DNA from: Perspicuibacillus lycopersici
Lineage (GTDB): Bacteria; Bacillota; Bacilli; Bacillales; Caldibacillaceae
Reading direction: 5' to 3'
Length of the DNA stretch: 64,000 nucleotides
NCBI RefSeq assembly: GCF_025660475.1
Contig: NZ_JAOUSF010000001.1
Location: 496,001 to 560,000, forward strand
Shown: positions 27,627-37,385 of the stretch, in pieces
Layout of the letters: each line of letters begins with the position of its first letter
How positions within the stretch are numbered: position 1 is the stretch's first letter
Translations under genes and position numbers: made by a program
The notes under the pieces: model-generated
Told to the model about the DNA's origin: nothing
The model's database searches: none
The model's input: only the letters and a program-made list of their open reading frames with translations

Positions 27627-29114
27627 ATGACAGAAAGTATGGTTTGGTGGGGAATTATAATCTATCTACTCATTTCTCTTTATGTTGCATATTTATCAAG
27701 ATCAGGTAAACAAACTAACATGGTCAGCTATTTTCTCGGTGATCGTAAATTAGGTGGTTTTGTTTCTTCCTTAAGCTATAGTGCAACTACCTATAGTGCA
27801 TTTATGTTAGTAGGTTTAGCAGGCTTAACCTATTCTGGCGGTGTTGGAGCGTTAGGGTTTGAATTAATTTATTTAATGGGTGTTTCCTTGGTGGCATTTT
27901 TCGGACCAAGATTTTGGTTGGTTGGAAAAAAATATGGTTATGTTACACCTTCCGAAATGTTAGGCGATCGCTACGACAATAAAATGGTAGCACTAGTTGT
28001 TTCTATAACTAGTTGTATATTTTTAATCCCCTACAGTGCCGTTCAGCTGTCGGGAATAGGTTACCTCATTAGCGGAATGACCAACAATGCAATTTCGTTT
28101 ACGACAGGAGTAATTATTGCAACTGCTTTTGCTATTATCTTTTCCTATGTTGCTGGAATACGTTCGGTTGCATGGACTGATTCCTTACAAGCATTATTTA
28201 TGATTATTACATCGACTATTGTCGTATTGATTATCATCCACAGTTTAGGTGGTTTTAGTGGATTTTTCCATACACTGGAAGATAATCATGCAGAATTATT
28301 ACAAGTTCCAGGAAATGGCTATTTCAGTTTTCCAACCTTTTTAGGATTAACATTACCATGGTTCTTCTTTAGTCTTTCTAATCCACAGGTTAGTCAACGA
28401 TTATTTATGCCAGATTCTATGAAGAGCTTGCGCAAAATGTTAATGGGATTTTTACTATTCGGTTTTATTTACACCCTCGTCGCTGTTACTTGGGGTTTTT
28501 CATCTGCTTTAAAATTTCCAGACTTAGCAACAGCTGATTTAGCAACACCATCTTTATTATCATCAGGAGTTGTTCATCCAGTGTTAGCAGTGATCGTAAT
28601 GGTTGGGATTATGGCAGCTGCGATTTCAACCATTGACTCTATACTCTTAACACTGTCCTCTCTTTTTGCGAGAGATGTTTTTGGAAACATGAATCGACGA
28701 GCGAGTGATGAACTCCAATTACGCGTAGGGAAAATTGTTATACCAATCATCGCCATTCTTGCCTTTCTATTTGCGATGTTACAGGTAGATTTAATTGCCG
28801 TATTATCTGTAGCATCATCAGCAGGATTACTTGTCGTTGTCCCAGCTATAATCGGAACATTCTTTTGGAAAAGGGGAACGGCAGCTGGCGTAATTACTAG
28901 TGTTATCGTAGGTGGGGTAATCGTCATCATATTAGAATTAGTTAAAGTAAAACCATTTGGTCTAGCATCGGGAATATGGGGATTATCCATTTCAACTATT
29001 TTATTTATCGTTGTTAGCTTATTTACGAAAGCTCCAGAGAAAAAAGCGAGTGAATTTTTAGCATATATTAAGTCTGAATTACCAAATCATCTAGGGAAGA
29101 ACAGTTATAAATAA
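27627..29114 (+). CDS. Sodium:solute symporter, PanF-like
   Basis: A 495-residue SSS-family transporter with about 13 membrane helices. Seen: FLGDRKLGGFVSSLSYSATTYSAFMLVG (residues about 36-63), which is typical of sodium/pantothenate or proline-type symporters. GIRSVAWTDSLQALFM lies near 178, and AAISTIDSILLTLSSLFARD near 330 holds the sodium-site serines. The substrate cannot be fixed from sequence; the small partner gene favours a PanF-like role. Confidence 0.9.
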   Translation: MTESMVWWGIIIYLLISLYVAYLSRSGKQTNMVSYFLGDRKLGGFVSSLSYSATTYSAFMLVGLAGLTYSGGVGALGFELIYLMGVSLVAFFGPRFWLVGKKYGYVTPSEMLGDRYDNKMVALVVSITSCIFLIPYSAVQLSGIGYLISGMTNNAISFTTGVIIATAFAIIFSYVAGIRSVAWTDSLQALFMIITSTIVVLIIIHSLGGFSGFFHTLEDNHAELLQVPGNGYFSFPTFLGLTLPWFFFSLSNPQVSQRLFMPDSMKSLRKMLMGFLLFGFIYTLVAVTWGFSSALKFPDLATADLATPSLLSSGVVHPVLAVIVMVGIMAAAISTIDSILLTLSSLFARDVFGNMNRRASDELQLRVGKIVIPIIAILAFLFAMLQVDLIAVLSVASSAGLLVVVPAIIGTFFWKRGTAAGVITSVIVGGVIVIILELVKVKPFGLASGIWGLSISTILFIVVSLFTKAPEKKASEFLAYIKSELPNHLGKNSYK

Positions 29115-29122
29115 CGATAAAT

Positions 29123-29195
29123 GGCCTATTTTGAGGGTGTGGCAAACGGAATCTATCCGCTTGATTAGGATACACCTCACCAATAGGCCTTTTTG
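29123..29195 (+). terminator. Terminator after the symporter
   Basis: GGCCTATT and AATAGGCC are perfect arms with further inner pairing (GAGGTGT-like with ACACCTC) and TTTTTG after it. Confidence 0.82.
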
Positions 29196-29226
29196 ATACA
29201 TGTTTATCAATTTCCTAGTAGAAGCA

Positions 29227-29970
29227 TTAGTTAACCTTCGATCCTCTTTCCATCTCCCACAGTTTTTCGAAAAATGGTTGTCCTTTTATTAACCCTTCAC
29301 ACAAAATTTCGTGCTTAGAGGTCCATCCATCTTTAACTTCGTGATATAAACGTGACCATACATCCTCAAAAGAGCTAGTTCGGATGGATGAGTAATTCTC
29401 AGGTGCCCATTCAGTATACCAGTACCGTACTTGTGCAGTATTTTTAGAGGAATATAAATGATCTAATGCCATAAATAATAATTTTTTTAATTGGCGTTCT
29501 TTCCTTGTTAACCCGATCATTAATGCTGGCTCTGGAGATAATATATGGTATTCCTTATCTCGTGGAAACGTAAATGAATAGTCAACAGTCTCTTCATTCG
29601 TAATCATATCGTACACTAGTTGCTCTTGTCTTGGGATAATTCTGCTCTTTCGAATCGGTATTTGATACCCTAAAGTATCTACAGCTAAAATACTAATTCC
29701 ATCCGTTACAATAAAGCAATATTCTAATTGGATACGTTCATGGTTTTTTCTTGCATATGCTTTTTGATAGACATCATTTAACAACACTTCTGGCAAATCT
29801 GCGAGATCATTTTCAATATAATGGTATAAGTCATACGTTACTTTAAGTACAGGTACTTGATCTAGTAATTCAATTGTATCTTCTTTTCTCCATTCATGGA
29901 AATGGCAAACATTATAGCCATTCTCTTCTCCTTCAAACCAATTTACCCATACATCATGTAAGTACATCAT
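29227..29970 (-). CDS. yjbA: YjbA-family protein (DUF3603)
   Basis: A 247-residue cytosolic protein of unknown function. The opening [18 protein letters not shown] is the conserved family N-terminus. It occupies the same place between yjaZ and trpS as in B. subtilis. Start MMYLHD; the AGGGGTTTG upstream is a modest ribosome binding site. Confidence 0.88.
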   Translation of the reverse strand: MMYLHDVWVNWFEGEENGYNVCHFHEWRKEDTIELLDQVPVLKVTYDLYHYIENDLADLPEVLLNDVYQKAYARKNHERIQLEYCFIVTDGISILAVDTLGYQIPIRKSRIIPRQEQLVYDMITNEETVDYSFTFPRDKEYHILSPEPALMIGLTRKERQLKKLLFMALDHLYSSKNTAQVRYWYTEWAPENYSSIRTSSFEDVWSRLYHEVKDGWTSKHEILCEGLIKGQPFFEKLWEMERGSKVN

Positions 29971-30111
29971 TTCAAACCCCTCGCTTAAATACTGTTTGTG
30001 TACAGTATTGTCTCTGGAGAGTTAATTTATTCCTATTTCTACAATGATTTCATTTTCATATTTTTACAAATTTCGTGAATGCTATCGCTTTTATTTATAT
30101 GATTCCTTCAC

Positions 30112-30846
30112 CTACGTACGTTTAAACGCTTCAGCTGGTAGTGTAAGAGTCTCTTGTATGGAGATGCTGTTTGACTTTTTATAATGCTCCACTAAATAAT
30201 ATCCCATTGCATACCCTAACAATGGTTTCCCTACACCTTTCCCATATAGTAAGTCATCATGCTTTCGGTTGCTAATTTTTATATTTAAATTTGGTAAAAA
30301 GCTTTTTTCCCAGTATTTGTTTAGCTCATTTTCTGAATAAGTATAATTCCATTTCGATACATATTCCCGACCACATTGTAATAAAACCGCTTGCTCAGCC
30401 AGTCCCTCCATTATGAGGGAATCTAATAGCGTATATTCTTCCAAAGGTTTGTTTAATTTGTTCATTCGACATGCATGATGATATTCATGGACAAATAATG
30501 CTTCGACTTCCTTCTCCTCAATATCGGGTAAAAATAAAAATAACTTATCGGGAAAAGTAAAGCCATTTTTATTTATTGTTCCGGAGAAAAGTGTTTGATT
30601 CGTCGGGAAAATAAATATTGGAATATCGGGTCCATTCCAAAGCTTCCGGTATTTTTTTTCTAACGATTCAACAATTTCCCAAATGCTTTGCTTTTTTAAC
30701 TGATCTAATATTTTTTTTGTAAATCCACTCGGTCGATACATTCCTTTTTTAACTAAATTATAATAGATTTCGTTTTCATTCCACCCACGAAAATCGGATT
30801 TTAATTGCTTACAAATCTTTTCTGGTGAATAAAAGTTATCATCCAA
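30112..30846 (-). CDS. yjaZ: YjaZ-like DUF2268 putative zinc protease, start region frameshifted
   Basis: A DUF2268 protein with the zinc-protease motif VHEYHHACRMN (HExxH, residues about 116-126) and the downstream glutamate in MEGLAEQAVLL. The only in-frame start is TTG at 30846, with no ribosome binding site. Upstream, AGAGGTG stands 6 bases before an ATG at 30872 in another frame: ATGGGGTAG. One extra G there would join this ATG to the main frame as MGVVRTDKWLDD, the expected family N-terminus. So a one-base deletion in a G run, or an assembly error, has broken the start. Translation from TTG is doubtful. Confidence 0.8.
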   Translation of the reverse strand: MDDNFYSPEKICKQLKSDFRGWNENEIYYNLVKKGMYRPSGFTKKILDQLKKQSIWEIVESLEKKYRKLWNGPDIPIFIFPTNQTLFSGTINKNGFTFPDKLFLFLPDIEEKEVEALFVHEYHHACRMNKLNKPLEEYTLLDSLIMEGLAEQAVLLQCGREYVSKWNYTYSENELNKYWEKSFLPNLNIKISNRKHDDLLYGKGVGKPLLGYAMGYYLVEHYKKSNSISIQETLTLPAEAFKRT

Positions 30847-31022
30847 CCATTTATCTGTTCTTACTACCCCATATGCAACACCTCTTTTACTTTAAGCATA
30901 AGTGAATGCACAGATTCTATATAATATACGTAAAAGTAAGCTAGTGTTGCTAGGTTTTTCCATTAGATTCCATAAAAGTGACATAAGGAATAGTTAATGG
31001 GATGTTTTTCGATGTAAAACAA

Positions 31023-31069
31023 TAAAAAGAAAGACCTAAGAATGCCATTTTATCGCACGCTTAAGTCTT
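31023..31069 (-). terminator. Terminator of the fabHA-fabF operon
   Basis: AAGACTTAAG and CTTAGGTCTT pair over 10 bases (one wobble), followed on the minus strand by TCTTTTTATT. Confidence 0.85.
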
Positions 31070-31096
31070 CCAGTCAAATAAATAAATCAATTATTA

Positions 31097-32335
31097 TTAC
31101 TCATATTTCTTTATTACTAATGTAGCATTATGTCCACCAAAGCCAAGGGAGTTACTCATTACTGTATTTATTTGTTTTCTTCTTGCTTCATTTGGTACAT
31201 AATCTAAATCACATTCTGGATCAGGTGTCTCATAATTTATTGTTGGTGGCAGGATGCTATCTCTAATAGCTAAAGTAGAAAATATCGCTTCTACCGCTCC
31301 TGCTGCACCTAATAAATGTCCAGTCATTGATTTTGTAGAACTAACTGGAACACGATACGCATATTCACCAAAAACCGTTTTAATTGCTGCTGTTTCAAAT
31401 TTATCATTATAATCTGTACTAGTACCATGGGCATTAATATAGTCTACTTGAGTTGGTAGAATACCTGCATCATCTAATGCCATTTTCATCGCTCTCGCTC
31501 CACCTTCTCCTTCTGGTGCTGGAGCAGTAATATGATAGGCATCTCCAGTTGAGCCATAACCTACGACCTCTGCGTAAATTTTCGCTCCACGATTTAGTGC
31601 ATGTGTTAATTCTTCGAGAACAACAATCCCTGCACCTTCTCCAATAACAAAACCGTCACGATTTTGATCAAATGGGCGACTTGCTTTGCTTGGATCTGGA
31701 TTAGTAGATAAAGCAGTATTTGCGCAAAAGCCAGCTACGGACATGGATGTAATCGGCGCTTCAGTTCCTCCAGAAATCATTACATCTGCATCTCCACGTT
31801 GGATTACTTTGAATGCATCTCCAATGGAGTTCGTACCTGTCGCACATGCGGTAACGGTACATGAATTAATTCCTTTTGCACCTAGCGTAATCGATACTTG
31901 TCCTGCAGCCATATCAGGAATCATCATCGGTACAAAGAATGGGCTAACTCTTCGATAGCCTCTTTCCAAAAATATTTTATGTTGATTTTCTAATGTTTCA
32001 AGGCCACCAATACCCGAACCAATCCAAACGCCAACTCTTGGAGCATTTGAATCATCGATTGTTAAGTTAGCATCTTTTACCGCCATTAAGGAAGCTGCAA
32101 CCGCATAGTGAGTAAACCGGTCCATTTTCCGCGCGTCTTTTCTCTCCATATAGTTCTCTACATTAAAATCCTTTAATTCTGCAGCAACCTTTACTGGATA
32201 ATCATCGGAGTTCAAACGGGTTAGTGGTCCAATACCTGATACACCTTGTACGATATTTTCCCAAGTTGATTCTACATCATTGCCTAAAGGTGTAACTGCA
32301 CCTAATCCTGTAATAACTACCCTACGCTTCTCCAT
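31097..32335 (-). CDS. fabF: 3-oxoacyl-[acyl-carrier-protein] synthase II
   Basis: A 412-residue KAS II condensing enzyme. The catalytic triad is complete: Cys in [11 protein letters not shown] near residue 164, His in [11 protein letters not shown] near 303, and His in [12 protein letters not shown] near 340. It elongates acyl-ACP with malonyl-ACP. It follows fabHA on the same strand, the conserved Firmicute arrangement. Confidence 0.98.
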   Translation of the reverse strand: MEKRRVVITGLGAVTPLGNDVESTWENIVQGVSGIGPLTRLNSDDYPVKVAAELKDFNVENYMERKDARKMDRFTHYAVAASLMAVKDANLTIDDSNAPRVGVWIGSGIGGLETLENQHKIFLERGYRRVSPFFVPMMIPDMAAGQVSITLGAKGINSCTVTACATGTNSIGDAFKVIQRGDADVMISGGTEAPITSMSVAGFCANTALSTNPDPSKASRPFDQNRDGFVIGEGAGIVVLEELTHALNRGAKIYAEVVGYGSTGDAYHITAPAPEGEGGARAMKMALDDAGILPTQVDYINAHGTSTDYNDKFETAAIKTVFGEYAYRVPVSSTKSMTGHLLGAAGAVEAIFSTLAIRDSILPPTINYETPDPECDLDYVPNEARRKQINTVMSNSLGFGGHNATLVIKKYE

Positions 32336-32440
32336 TATTTTTTCATCTCCTTTTTAAATTTTGTTCAGATAATTTATATTGTTTTCGTTATTCATAGTGA
32401 GATAAATGGTTCATTTCTAACGAGTGAGGTTTGATTGTCT

Positions 32441-33373
32441 TTATTTCCCCCATTTTAGCAATATCGCACCCCATGTTAAGCCACCGCCAAAACCTACCAT
32501 GACAACTGTATCATCATCTTTTATTTTACCAGATGCTACCTCATCAACGATAGAAATTGGAATTGATGCTGCGGAAGTATTTCCGTATTTGCCAATAGTA
32601 TTAGACATTTTCTCTACCGGTAGTTCCAAGCGTTGTCTTGCTGATTCCATAATCCGAATATTCGCTTGATGTGGAATGAGAAAATCAACCTGTTCCTTTG
32701 TCATTCCTGCTTTTTCAATTACATTAACTGCAGATTCTCCCATTTGCCTTACAGCAAATTTAAATACCTCTCTACCATTCATATAAATGTATTGATCCTG
32801 ATATAAATTTTTACCCCCAGAACCATCTGCACCAAGTTCAAAGGATAAAATACCTCTTCCCTCTGAAACTGGTCCTACTATTACTGCCCCTGCACCATCA
32901 CCAAATAATACAGCAGTGTTACGATCTTCCCAATTAGTAATTTTCGATAATTTCTCTGCGCCAACTACTAATACATATTTATAAACACCAGATTCAATAA
33001 ATTGCTTGGCCGTAACCATTCCATACATGAATCCTGAACATGCCGCACTTATATCCATAGCAGCAGCATTTGTTGCAGCTAATTGCTCCTGAAGCATACA
33101 AGAAATGGAAGGAAATGGTTGATCAGGTGTTACAGTGGCAGTTAAGATTAACCCGATTTCCTCAGGATTTATATTGGCATCCTCAATCGCCTTTTTTGCT
33201 GCAAAATAGGCCATATGGGATGTATCAATATCATCGGATGCAATTCTTCGTTCTTCAATGCCTGTCATTGTTCGGATCCACTCATCTGAAGTATCCATCA
33301 TTTTTTCTAAATCATGGTTAGTAAGAATTTTTTCCGGTACATATTTACCTATCCCAACGATACCTGCATTCAT
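32441..33373 (-). CDS. fabHA: 3-oxoacyl-[acyl-carrier-protein] synthase III
   Basis: A 310-residue KAS III that starts fatty acid synthesis from acyl-CoA and malonyl-ACP. Catalytic residues: Cys in [13 protein letters not shown] near 112, His in [11 protein letters not shown] near 237, and Asn in [13 protein letters not shown] near 267. ATG at 33373 is chosen because AGGAG lies 8 bases upstream; codons further up overlap the ribosome binding site. A FapR box is upstream. Confidence 0.97.
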   Translation of the reverse strand: MNAGIVGIGKYVPEKILTNHDLEKMMDTSDEWIRTMTGIEERRIASDDIDTSHMAYFAAKKAIEDANINPEEIGLILTATVTPDQPFPSISCMLQEQLAATNAAAMDISAACSGFMYGMVTAKQFIESGVYKYVLVVGAEKLSKITNWEDRNTAVLFGDGAGAVIVGPVSEGRGILSFELGADGSGGKNLYQDQYIYMNGREVFKFAVRQMGESAVNVIEKAGMTKEQVDFLIPHQANIRIMESARQRLELPVEKMSNTIGKYGNTSAASIPISIVDEVASGKIKDDDTVVMVGFGGGLTWGAILLKWGK

Positions 33374-33446
33374 TAACATCACTCCTAATTTCTATCTTGA
33401 TTTTCATTTATCGGTAATTACTACTAAAATAAATTAATATCAATTG

Positions 33447-33463
33447 TTATGACTTGGTACTAA
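33447..33463. promoter_or_regulatory. FapR operator of fabHA-fabF
   Basis: On the minus strand TTAGTACCAAGTCATAA, a 17-base site with a perfect left half and a degenerate right half compared with the fabI site, 74 bases upstream of fabHA. Confidence 0.8.
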
Positions 33464-33594
33464 TTTTAACTTAAAAAGCCACTTTTTTCAATCATTTATT
33501 CTCGAAATAACTTTCTGAAATGTAGTTTTTACGCTAAAGTATTGTGTACCCTAGGGGATGTGCTTATTAAACAGCAGGAAATATATGGATTTTC

Positions 33595-33629
33595 AGCAAA
33601 AAAAGACAGACGTTCTCACAGTCTGTCCT
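33595..33629 (-). terminator. Terminator of yjaU-yjaV
   Basis: GACAGAC and GTCTGTC arms; on the minus strand TTTTTTTGC follows, 13 bases after the yjaV stop. Confidence 0.88.
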
Positions 33630-33641
33630 TTCCTGGCGATA

Positions 33642-34412
33642 TTAATCTTTTGAAGTGGAGTGGATGAATTCCTTTAGTTCATTCCACTCCATTAAATCAA
33701 GCTTTTTCTCTTCTACGTAAAGTAAAATTATTTCTTTTCTTTCTTCCGAAACCTTCGATACAAAATTTTCTTGAATCGTACGAATCGTTTCTCCTACTTT
33801 ATCGTCATCCTGTGTTGTTAATAAAAAGAATCCCTCATCCTTTGTTTCTAATACATTCATTGTTTTTTCTGATGCTTTTTGTACATCAATAATTTCAAAA
33901 GCATCTGTCCGCTGTCCCTCTAATACATTTTCCTCACTATTTTCCTTAAATAATTGATAAAGGATGGAGGAAGGCGGTAACCACTTTCCGTAGAGCTGAG
34001 GATAAAAAAATATTCGCCAGCTTCTTCCAGAAAAATCTACCTCTTCCAGCCAATCCAGAAAATTAGCTTTTTCTTGAATTGGTAGTAAAAAACTTATGTT
34101 CTTGTGATCTAGAAGATGAAACAAGGATGACATTTGCTGTTGCATCTCTACCTTTTGTTCTTCCCGATAGCCAGCCCAATCATAGATTGGAATAACTATT
34201 TGAATTTCCTCCTCCAACTGTGTAAGCAATTGTTCATCTACCACCTGAAAATTGCTATTTCTGCCTATTAACAGCTGTTTTTCTTCAAAAACAGCATCGT
34301 TCTTGCTGTCAGAACGATCCAAGTGATAGACGATATAGCCACGTTCCAATGCCGCGCATGATATTTCAAACCCTAAAAATCCATAGGCTCCTAAAATGAG
34401 AAAACGATCCAT
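33642..34412 (-). CDS. yjaV: YjaV-like Rossmann-fold protein
   Basis: A 256-residue protein with an N-terminal nucleotide-binding motif (FLILGAYGFLGFEISCAALERG, GxxGxxG type), resembling NAD-dependent epimerase-like folds; the rest is poorly conserved. Function unknown. ATG at 34412 has GGGGGG 6 bases upstream. It follows yjaU as in B. subtilis, but med and comZ, which stand between yjaV and fabHA there, are missing. Confidence 0.8.
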   Translation of the reverse strand: MDRFLILGAYGFLGFEISCAALERGYIVYHLDRSDSKNDAVFEEKQLLIGRNSNFQVVDEQLLTQLEEEIQIVIPIYDWAGYREEQKVEMQQQMSSLFHLLDHKNISFLLPIQEKANFLDWLEEVDFSGRSWRIFFYPQLYGKWLPPSSILYQLFKENSEENVLEGQRTDAFEIIDVQKASEKTMNVLETKDEGFFLLTTQDDDKVGETIRTIQENFVSKVSEERKEIILLYVEEKKLDLMEWNELKEFIHSTSKD

Positions 34413-34447
34413 AACCATCCCCCCTGACTATTCACTCATTCATTTTC

Positions 34448-35170
34448 CTACAATGGATGTTCAGCTAATTTAAACAACCGGAACGCATAGTTGGAAATAT
34501 CTGATCGTTTTTCTGGCAATATGAGATGGATTCTTCCTAAATTAAGATTAACAAAATTTTTATACAGTTTTATCCATTCACTATCTCTAATCCCATGCTC
34601 TAAAATATGAATGATTTTAAAGGGGCATGGGGATGAAAAGGATTCATTTTTTGCCCTTTGAATAAATTCATCTGCCTGTTCATCAGGTATCCCATGAGCT
34701 TGCGAAACATCCGCCAGAAATTTTTTATATAAAAAGGGTTGATCCTTTAACATGTTATACATCCAATATAATGAAAAGATTGGATTAATAAAAAGAATCG
34801 AACGGATATTTTCGCCTTTATCTTCTATAAAGGATTGAACAGTGGATGCCCCGATTCCTTCGGCAATAATATGAATTTTATCGTTCAATATTTCCGTTCT
34901 TTTTATATACTCATACAGGTCTTTTGCTTGCTCGCATGCCTGTTCATTACCCATATGTTTTCCACCAAGATTCGAATAAAAAATGGTGTATCCGGTTTCC
35001 ATTAACTTTGTTAATATTTTTTTCCGACTATTATTTCTCAACCAACTGCTTCCATTATCATCAACAAATTGCTCTTCGTTTCCAAGGATCAATATACCAA
35101 ATCCGTTTGGTTTCTCAGGGTAATGGATTATAGATAGTTCCTTGTTTAAATTAAATACTCGGTATTCCAT
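34448..35170 (-). CDS. yjaU: YjaU-like alpha/beta-hydrolase-fold protein
   Basis: A 240-residue protein with an alpha/beta-hydrolase outline (GILILGNEEQF, then AEGIGASTVQSFIEDKG where the GxSxG elbow is replaced by GIGAS, around residue 105). The nucleophile is not clearly conserved, so catalytic activity is doubtful. First of the yjaU-yjaV pair, 35 bases apart. Confidence 0.75.
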   Translation of the reverse strand: MEYRVFNLNKELSIIHYPEKPNGFGILILGNEEQFVDDNGSSWLRNNSRKKILTKLMETGYTIFYSNLGGKHMGNEQACEQAKDLYEYIKRTEILNDKIHIIAEGIGASTVQSFIEDKGENIRSILFINPIFSLYWMYNMLKDQPFLYKKFLADVSQAHGIPDEQADEFIQRAKNESFSSPCPFKIIHILEHGIRDSEWIKLYKNFVNLNLGRIHLILPEKRSDISNYAFRLFKLAEHPL

Positions 35171-35438
35171 AATTAATCCCCTCTTATACCCTTTAACATT
35201 TTTTCCGTTCCCAGAAAGGTCTCTCTTTCCTTAAAGGACCTTTGAACATAAGCTTCCTATTATACTATATTCATAAACGGGGAAAACTCCTGTTATAAAA
35301 GCCTAAAAGCAAAGGAAAAGTTATTTTGCATAGGCATGAAGTTCACAAAGTTTTTTATTTCCTACACTTTATTTATATGGTATTATTTTGTTATAGTACG
35401 AATGTTTTGGAGTATTTTGACAAGAGGGTGAACAAGTG

Positions 35439-35624
35439 ATGAAGGTTTTCTGGACATTTTTATGGACATTCCTATTAACACATATGCTTACATATGTAGT
35501 AGGCTCCATGAGTGGTGCAGCTTATGATTTTGTTACTGCAACATTATTATCCGTTGGTATCACTATTTTCGTTTTGATTATCCCAACAATTTTACCGAAC
35601 GACAATGCCGAACAAACGCATTAA
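35439..35624 (+). CDS. yjzD: DUF2929 membrane protein (YjzD)
   Basis: A 61-residue protein with two membrane helices (residues about 2-20 and 32-53) and short loops; the FWTFLWTFLLTHMLTYVVGS start is typical of YjzD. ATG at 35439 with GAGGGTG 8 bases upstream; a GTG one codon earlier is possible. Own terminator. Role unknown; in B. subtilis yjzD lies near yjaU. Confidence 0.85.
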   Translation: MKVFWTFLWTFLLTHMLTYVVGSMSGAAYDFVTATLLSVGITIFVLIIPTILPNDNAEQTH

Positions 35625-35632
35625 CGAAAAGG

Positions 35633-35662
35633 AAAAAGCCTCAATTTTAGAGGCTTTTTTTC
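35633..35662 (+). terminator. Terminator of yjzD
   Basis: AAAAAGCCTC and GAGGCTTTTT, perfect stem with 7-base loop and T run. Confidence 0.93.
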
Positions 35663-35835
35663 TATCCTTTATATGTCCAAATTCTGTTATGGTTCGATGT
35701 TTCTGGAAAACGGTCTCCCACTTCTAATTTTACTTGCTTTGGATTAACAACAGAACTACCTTGTTCACCAATTTCAATATATACCCCATTATTTGGTGCT
35801 TTTTGACCTGGGTGGAAATGTCGATTGTTTGCCAT
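35662..35835 (-). CDS. yjzC: YjzC-family small protein
   Basis: A 57-residue hydrophilic protein, MANNRHFHPGQKAPNNGVYIEIG, ending RIWTYKG. The HFHPGQKAPNNGxYxEIG pattern is the YjzC family. GGAGGATG precedes ATG. It faces yjzD and their ends meet at the shared hairpin. Function unknown. Confidence 0.88.
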   Translation of the reverse strand: MANNRHFHPGQKAPNNGVYIEIGEQGSSVVNPKQVKLEVGDRFPETSNHNRIWTYKG

Positions 35836-35926
35836 TTACATCCTCCTTTCCTCAAATGTATTTTTAGTTTCACCGGAAAGGAGACTTTCATGAATGGGGA
35901 TTAACAATGTAAATTGACAAATTCCA

Positions 35927-35957
35927 CCAAAAAAAAGTGGAGAATCTATCCCCACTC
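35927..35957 (-). terminator. Terminator of yitW
   Basis: AGTGGGG pairs with CTCCACT around a short loop, followed on the minus strand by TTTTTTTGG. Confidence 0.85.
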
Positions 35958-35964
35958 TTTTTCA

Positions 35965-36276
35965 TCAATCCGGAATTCCTAAGGCAATTTTTGCATAGCG
36001 GCTCATTCGATCTTTCGACCATGGCGGACTCCAAACAATATTAACTTCAGTATCTGCTACTTCTGGAATATCAGAAAGTGCAATTCTAACTTGGTCGGAA
36101 ATGATTCCACCTAACGGACATCCCATTGTAGTCAATGTCATCGTGACAATTGCCTTTCCGTTTTCATCTAAATCTACGTCATATACTAAACCTAAATTGA
36201 CTATATCTATGCCTAATTCAGGGTCAATAACTTGCTCAAGGGCGCCCATAAGATTTTCTTTTAAAGATTCATCCAT
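35965..36276 (-). CDS. yitW: MIP18/DUF59-family Fe-S assembly protein (YitW)
   Basis: A 103-residue protein of the DUF59/SufT-like family: PELGIDIVNLGLVYDV near residue 18, and TTMGCPLGGIISDQV near 50 with the conserved cysteine. It likely helps mature iron-sulfur proteins in the cytosol. AAGGAGG ribosome binding site. Neighbours yitV and yitU match the B. subtilis yit cluster. Confidence 0.93.
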   Translation of the reverse strand: MDESLKENLMGALEQVIDPELGIDIVNLGLVYDVDLDENGKAIVTMTLTTMGCPLGGIISDQVRIALSDIPEVADTEVNIVWSPPWSKDRMSRYAKIALGIPD

Positions 36277-36464
36277 TATTTTTTACCTCCTTACCTATCT
36301 TCTTTTATCATATCAAATCCATATAAAAAATTGAATAAAATGTCTGTCTTTATTCTGCTATTATTGTCTATTTTTTGACGTTGTACCTAGTTTATTTTAG
36401 GCTGTTTTCGTTTGTTGCAATTTATAGGTAGCCCGCAGAATGAACACACCCCACATTTCTCCAA

Positions 36465-37235
36465 TTAAATTAAATATTTCTCAAACCATGCGGTTGCTTC
36501 TAATAAACCCTTTCTTGAAACTTTATGGTCTGCATTTTCATCTAATATAAACTGGAACTTTTCAGGTGTGTCCTGATATTGATTTTTGTTTTCTTCATAA
36601 AAATGATACGCATAGGAATAAGGTACTGTACGATCTTTTTTTCCATGCCAAAATAGCAATGGTCTTTTATCAAGCTTTTCTGGCTGCTGGCTTAAATCAA
36701 ATGGTAACAACTTCTCGAATTCTGCTTGCAGCTGTTCTTCAGAAAATGGTAGCTTTTGCCCACTACTAGTTAATTTATGAACCAAATCCTGGGCAAATGT
36801 ATAATAGGCAGGACTACCCATCAAACTAACAGCAGTACGAATCCATGGGTATATGGATAATGCACCTAGTGTAGTAATGGCACCCATTGATGTACCGGCA
36901 ATGCCAATTTTATCTGGTAATGTTTTACCTAATTTTACATACGCCTCTTTTAATTGGTTTATTTCATGAATTGATTGGAGAATAATTTCCCAAAAATGAA
37001 TTGCAAGCTCGTGAATCGAGATTTTTTTACTTCGCTCCCCATGATAATTTGCTTCTGGAAGCAGCACTCGAATATTTTTTTCTGCAAGCAAATATGCATA
37101 ATGAAGATTGTGTTCCTTTGCACTTGTAAAACCATGTAGGAAAATAACCGTCGGTGTAGCTTCTTCCACAAGCTTCTGTGGAACGACTTCTAATAATGGA
37201 ATACCTGCTACTGTTTTTTTATCAATGATGACCAT
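36465..37235 (-). CDS. yitV: Alpha/beta-hydrolase (YitV)
   Basis: A 256-residue dienelactone-hydrolase-like esterase: oxyanion region TVIFLHGFTSAKEHNLH near residue 30, nucleophile IGIAGTSMGAITTLG near 116 (GxSxG), Asp in WHGKKDRTVPY near 197 and His in ENADHKV near 240. The substrate is unknown. GGAGGATA ribosome binding site. Confidence 0.92.
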   Translation of the reverse strand: MVIIDKKTVAGIPLLEVVPQKLVEEATPTVIFLHGFTSAKEHNLHYAYLLAEKNIRVLLPEANYHGERSKKISIHELAIHFWEIILQSIHEINQLKEAYVKLGKTLPDKIGIAGTSMGAITTLGALSIYPWIRTAVSLMGSPAYYTFAQDLVHKLTSSGQKLPFSEEQLQAEFEKLLPFDLSQQPEKLDKRPLLFWHGKKDRTVPYSYAYHFYEENKNQYQDTPEKFQFILDENADHKVSRKGLLEATAWFEKYLI

Positions 37236-37385
37236 GAAATATCCTCCATTCAGACAAAATCCTTGAAAATTTTAGAAATGTATTGAAAAACAAAGTTATT
37301 ATACTAAACTAATATTAACGATATCTTTAGTTTACCACGAGTTATCCATTTCTTCTAAAAATTAGCATGGAAAGGAATTACATAT

